Assembly: GCA_943704415.1 (NCBI GenBank)
Contig: CALSCO010002464.1
Coordinates: 1-11,821 of the forward strand
From: Parvularia atlantis
Lineage: Eukaryota; Opisthokonta; Rotosphaerida
Length of the DNA stretch: 11,821 bases
Reading direction: 5' to 3'
Shown: piece by piece, positions 9,901-11,821 of the stretch
Layout of the letters: each line of letters opens with the position of its first letter
Numbering within the stretch: position 1 is the stretch's first letter
Notes under the pieces: model-generated
Seen by the model: only the letters and a program-made list of their open reading frames with translations
The model's database searches: none
Told to the model about the DNA's origin: nothing
Made by a program: the position numbers and the translations under genes

Positions 9901-10111
9901 CGATGACGGGCGCGGCGCGGGCGGCCGATGCGCCGGGGCTTGTGCGCGCGACGGCCGCGGGCGGCACCGGCGGCAGCGCGTCCTCGACGACGTCGGCGAT
10001 CGCATCGGGCTGCTGCTGCTGCTGCCGCGCCACGTGCCGCGCGCCCGTCGAGAACCAGGCGACGGCGAGACGCGGCGGGCGCGCGGCGCGAATGGTGACG
10101 CGCGCGAGCAT
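6972..10111 (-). CDS. Adenosylcobalamin-dependent ribonucleoside-triphosphate reductase (class II)
   Basis: Reduces ribonucleoside triphosphates to dNTPs using a thiyl radical made from coenzyme B12. Model, minus strand, 17 exons: 10111-9888, 9817-9662, 9606-9516, 9449-9232, 9170-9049, 9001-8943, 8890-8846, 8794-8723, 8668-8471, 8415-8296, 8226-7962, 7914-7851, 7799-7717, 7653-7534, 7474-7344, 7287-7203, 7153-6972. This gives 744 aa, close to the about 739 aa of the Lactobacillus enzyme. Key residues: Cys201 in NNCAF and Cys459 (redox pair), Cys448 and Glu450 in NPCLE (thiyl radical site), and a C-terminal C-x4-C (Cys737, Cys742) for external reduction. Other conserved blocks include [27 protein letters not shown]-like [15 protein letters not shown] and [11 protein letters not shown]. 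The first 30 or so residues are Arg-rich, almost without acidic residues, with [12 protein letters not shown], like a mitochondrial presequence. No radical-generating small subunit is needed. Starts 59 bp after the CIAO2B stop. Confidence 0.93.
7691..7710. repeat. Alternating GC dinucleotide tract in a reductase intron
   Basis: An almost perfect alternating purine-pyrimidine run lies inside the reductase intron 7716-7654. A similar CG tract at about 3030-3049 lies in the possible extra intron of the perilipin gene. Such runs can adopt Z-DNA, but here they may simply reflect GC pressure in introns. Confidence 0.6.
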
Positions 10112-10170
10112 GCGGTCACGGTGTGCGTCAATGTCCAGATGCTCTGCGTACAACGGCTGAGCGGTGTGCG
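10112..10170 (-). promoter_or_regulatory. Short CIAO2B-reductase intergenic spacer
   Basis: Only 59 bp separate the CIAO2B stop from the reductase ATG on the same strand. It must contain the 3' end of one gene and the 5' leader of the other. Read on the minus strand, a TGACGCACACCG dodecamer appears twice, once overlapping the CIAO2B stop (10173-10162) and once ending 7 nt before the reductase ATG (10130-10119). The first copy continues into CTCAG and resembles a branch site plus 3' splice site. Confidence 0.45.
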
Positions 10171-11643
10171 TCAAGGGTGCTTTGGCACACAGTTGGACAG
10201 GCACTGATTGACCACGCCGATCAGCGACGCGTTCTCCATCGCCGCCGCTACGCGCTCCTTGTCGTTGAGCTGCTTGTTGACTGCGCACGCGCGTGAGCAG
10301 GGCCGCGCAACCAGCACTCGGCGCACCCGCGTGCTCGGACTGGTGCGTGCCCTCGTTGATCAGGATGTCGACCTTGAAGCGCTCGGGCAGCGTGCGCAGC
10401 AGCCGCACGCGGATGCACAGCCCGATCAGCGTCGCCATCGAGCAGTTGCCAACGATCGCGGGCTGCGACACTGCGCCGTCGCCCTCCACGCGCCGCGCCA
10501 CAAGCAGGCCCGACGGCACGCTCACGCACCAGGTCACGCCCGTGTGCGGCACGGGCGCAGCAACGCGGTCGCGCTGCGGCAGCAGCACTGTTCCGCGCGA
10601 GGCGAGCCGATCCACGTGCACGCGCCAGCCGTCGTCGCCGCTGCCATCGGCCACCGCGCGCGCCGCGCAGCCCGCGTGCAGGCACAGGCGCACGACGTCG
10701 TCGCGCAGGCCGCTGGTGCGCACGCGTCCGTCGCCCGCTCGCAGCACGCCCTGCAGCACGAGTGCCGCACGCTGCCGGCCGAGGGCCCACACCCACTCGT
10801 CCAGGCGCGTGGCGGCCGTGCACGCGTCGAAGCCGTACTGCTCCAGGCGTGCATCGTCCGCACTGCCTTGCCGCTCCGCGTCGTCGTCGCCGTCGACGCG
10901 CACGCCGCCCTCGGCCGCGCACAGAAAGCGCAGCGCGTCGGGCGTGCCGGCGAGCGCGTCCGCGGCCACCTTGCCGTACGCGCCCGGGGCGGGCTTGCGC
11001 CGGCCGCGCGCAACGTACATGTCGTGGCCACCCGTGACGACCAGCGCGATGCCGCCCTTGCCGCCGCGCGCCGTGAACGCGCGGAGTGTCTGCGGGCGCG
11101 GCGCGATGACGACAAGGCGCTCGGGCCGCTCGTAGACGATGCATCGCGTACGCGGGTCGTAGCCGGCGACGCGCAGGGCCTCCCACTCGTCGCGGTTGGC
11201 GCAGGCGCGTTCGAGCGCGCGCAGGCCGAGGAAGCCGCGGCTCGTCAAGACCTCGTGCGCCTCGTCGAAGCAGTGCGGGATGGTCGGCGTGAAGCGGACC
11301 TCGACGTAGCCCGCGCCGTCGTCGACCGTGACGTCGTCCGGCTGCGCGACATGCAGCTGCTCGAGCGTGAGCGGGTGCTCGGGATCGTTGATGTGTCGTA
11401 TAAGGTCTGCCCCGCGATCATCGTCGTCAGCGCGCACGCGCGACTGTCACCCGCCACAGACGCACCAAACACCTCGAGCGCGTCGATCGGCTCGCGCGCG
11501 CCCTCGCCGTCGACCTCCATCGCGTCCGCGCCGTGCCGCCGCGTCGCTGCCGCGCCCGCCGCGCCCGCCGCGCCCGCCGCGCCCGCCGCGCCCGCCGCGA
11601 CCTCGTAGACGCGCGGGTTGCTGTTCTCCAGCGGCTTATCCAT
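10171..11643 (-). CDS. CIAO2B/MIP18 cytosolic iron-sulfur assembly factor, interrupted by an intein
   Basis: CIAO2B acts with CIAO1 and MMS19 to deliver Fe-S clusters to cytosolic and nuclear apoproteins. Exons on the minus strand: 11643-11466, 11406-10327, 10280-10171. Introns of 59 and 46 nt start GTGCGT/GTGCGC and end CAG. The precursor is 455 aa; after excision of residues 105-380 the protein would be 179 aa, near the 163 aa of human CIAO2B. Family signatures: [11 protein letters not shown] at 4-14, [35 protein letters not shown] directly before the intein, CSMATLIGL directly after, [25 protein letters not shown] and VVNQCLS. Residues 15-33 are an Ala/Gly run from a 9-bp tandem repeat. 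The start at 11643 puts LENSNP at the N-terminus, as in relatives. An in-frame ATG at 11805 would add 54 AT-rich-encoded residues unlike the family. Without splicing the protein is split at its conserved Cys. Confidence 0.9.
10445..11272 (-). mobile_element. Intein inserted in CIAO2B (276 aa, decayed LAGLIDADG region)
   Basis: A self-splicing protein element, in frame with the host. Intein residue 1 is Cys ([14 protein letters not shown], block A). A second N-terminal block reads [18 protein letters not shown]. Block B is [11 protein letters not shown] with Thr80 and His83. Residues about 100-245 replace a homing-endonuclease domain; within it, [20 protein letters not shown] (157-176) continues into a LAGLIDADG-like motif ending AGDG (179-182), followed by [13 protein letters not shown]. 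Only one such motif is visible, so the endonuclease is probably inactive. Block F is [15 protein letters not shown]. The end is AIVGN (Asn276) with host Cys as +1 residue. The penultimate residue is Gly, not the usual His. The element is intron-free and its GC content matches its host. Splicing activity is inferred from motifs; the intein identity itself is strongly supported by the exact host boundaries. Confidence 0.92.
11551..11599 (-). repeat. 9-bp tandem repeat in CIAO2B exon 1
   Basis: CGCGCCCGC is repeated perfectly five times (11551-11595) plus four more bases. Read on the coding strand it gives repeating Ala-Ala-Gly within the nonconserved N-terminal linker of CIAO2B. Length variation here would stay in frame. 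Confidence 0.9.
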
Positions 11644-11821
11644 CCCGCTGTCTTGTAAGTGTACAGTGGGACGTACCCTCAAGATCGAAACAGTTGAGAT
11701 TCCCTCACTAACATTCGCAGCTGTATTGACAGTACCCTCTGGTGCAAAACTGCTGCGAAAATGGAAAGATGAAGAAACATGAATGCACGGTGAAATGCAT
11801 TTCAATGCAGTTCAATGCAGT
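11644..11821 (-). promoter_or_regulatory. Upstream region of the CIAO2B gene
   Basis: This stretch is far more A/T-rich than the rest of the window and most likely holds the promoter and 5' leader of CIAO2B, read leftward. At the far right, ATGCA occurs four times (11783-11819), including a perfect 12-bp palindrome GAAATGCATTTC at 11792-11803 and a tandem TTCAATGCAG at 11801-11820. An open frame in phase with CIAO2B runs through it, but it does not resemble the family. Confidence 0.5.

Noticed and set aside
6972-10111. Bacterial origin or contamination suggested by the class II ribonucleotide reductase
   Set aside because: The conserved blocks are separated by 16 short spliceosomal introns with GT-AG ends, so this is a nuclear eukaryotic gene.
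6972-10111. A second intein in the ribonucleotide reductase, a common intein host
   Set aside because: The assembled 744-aa product is close to the normal length and all gaps between conserved blocks are explained by short introns.
10445-11272. The CIAO2B insert as a long intron or a hedgehog-type Hint fusion
   Set aside because: It stays open in the host frame for 276 codons, starts with Cys and ends with Asn before Cys, has blocks on both sides, and the host protein continues after it, as expected of an intein and not of a C-terminal Hint domain.
9485-11437. A single 650-residue minus-strand open frame covering the CIAO2B middle and beyond
   Set aside because: Conserved CIAO2B sequence stops at GTHQSEHA and resumes in another frame after a 46-nt intron (10326-10281). 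The rest of the open frame reads through that intron, the stop region and the first reductase exon.
10208-11608. A 466-residue plus-strand open frame opposite CIAO2B and its intein
   Set aside because: It is a shadow of the real minus-strand gene, with low-complexity composition and no family motifs.
11644-11805. An N-terminal extension of CIAO2B starting at 11805
   Set aside because: The extra 54 residues have a different base composition, do not resemble the family, and the start at 11643 places the conserved LENSNP motif as in relatives.
1-11821. tRNA, rRNA, CRISPR array, transposon ends or bacterial terminators
   Set aside because: None was seen. The direct repeats present are short and lack spacer structure, and no transposase was recognised.

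Overview
The window is nuclear DNA of a GC-rich microbial eukaryote with very short introns. Five protein genes were reconstructed, each split by spliceosomal introns of about 46-90 nt. Most introns start GTGCG, end in CAG, and carry a CTGAC-like branch site just upstream of the acceptor. The gene set (a perilipin, a RegA-like receiver-phosphodiesterase, a coenzyme-B12-dependent class II ribonucleotide reductase) suggests a protist on the amoebozoan/opisthokont side of the tree. That placement is inference; the sequence alone does not name the organism.

Layout: 1-190, a less GC-rich leader with five TCCGCTAY repeats. 191-1558 (+), a PPX1/prune-type exopolyphosphatase, 5 exons. 1692-3779 (-), a perilipin-family lipid-droplet protein, at least 6 exons, convergent with the first gene. 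3780-4518, a divergent promoter region with simple repeats. 4519-6867 (+), a response-regulator/class I cyclic-nucleotide phosphodiesterase fusion, at least 6 exons. 6972-10111 (-), a class II ribonucleoside-triphosphate reductase, 17 exons, 744 aa, with a mitochondrial-type presequence. 10171-11643 (-), a CIAO2B/MIP18 cytosolic iron-sulfur targeting factor, 3 exons. 11644-11821, an AT-richer upstream region with ATGCA repeats.

The standout is the CIAO2B gene. A 276-residue in-frame intein (11272-10445) interrupts the conserved extein sequence [15 protein letters not shown]. It starts with Cys, has a T-x-x-H block B, a decayed LAGLIDADG-like segment, a block F, and ends Gly-Asn before the host Cys. 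That +1 Cys is the conserved reactive cysteine of the MIP18/DUF59 family, so no functional CIAO2B should exist until the intein is removed. I know of no described intein in this host protein.

The other genes look like ordinary housekeeping and signalling genes: polyphosphate turnover, lipid storage, cAMP/cGMP signalling, dNTP supply and Fe-S cluster delivery. CIAO2B and the reductase are head-to-tail only 59 bp apart and could share transcription. The remaining neighbours are divergent or convergent, and no common pathway is evident.
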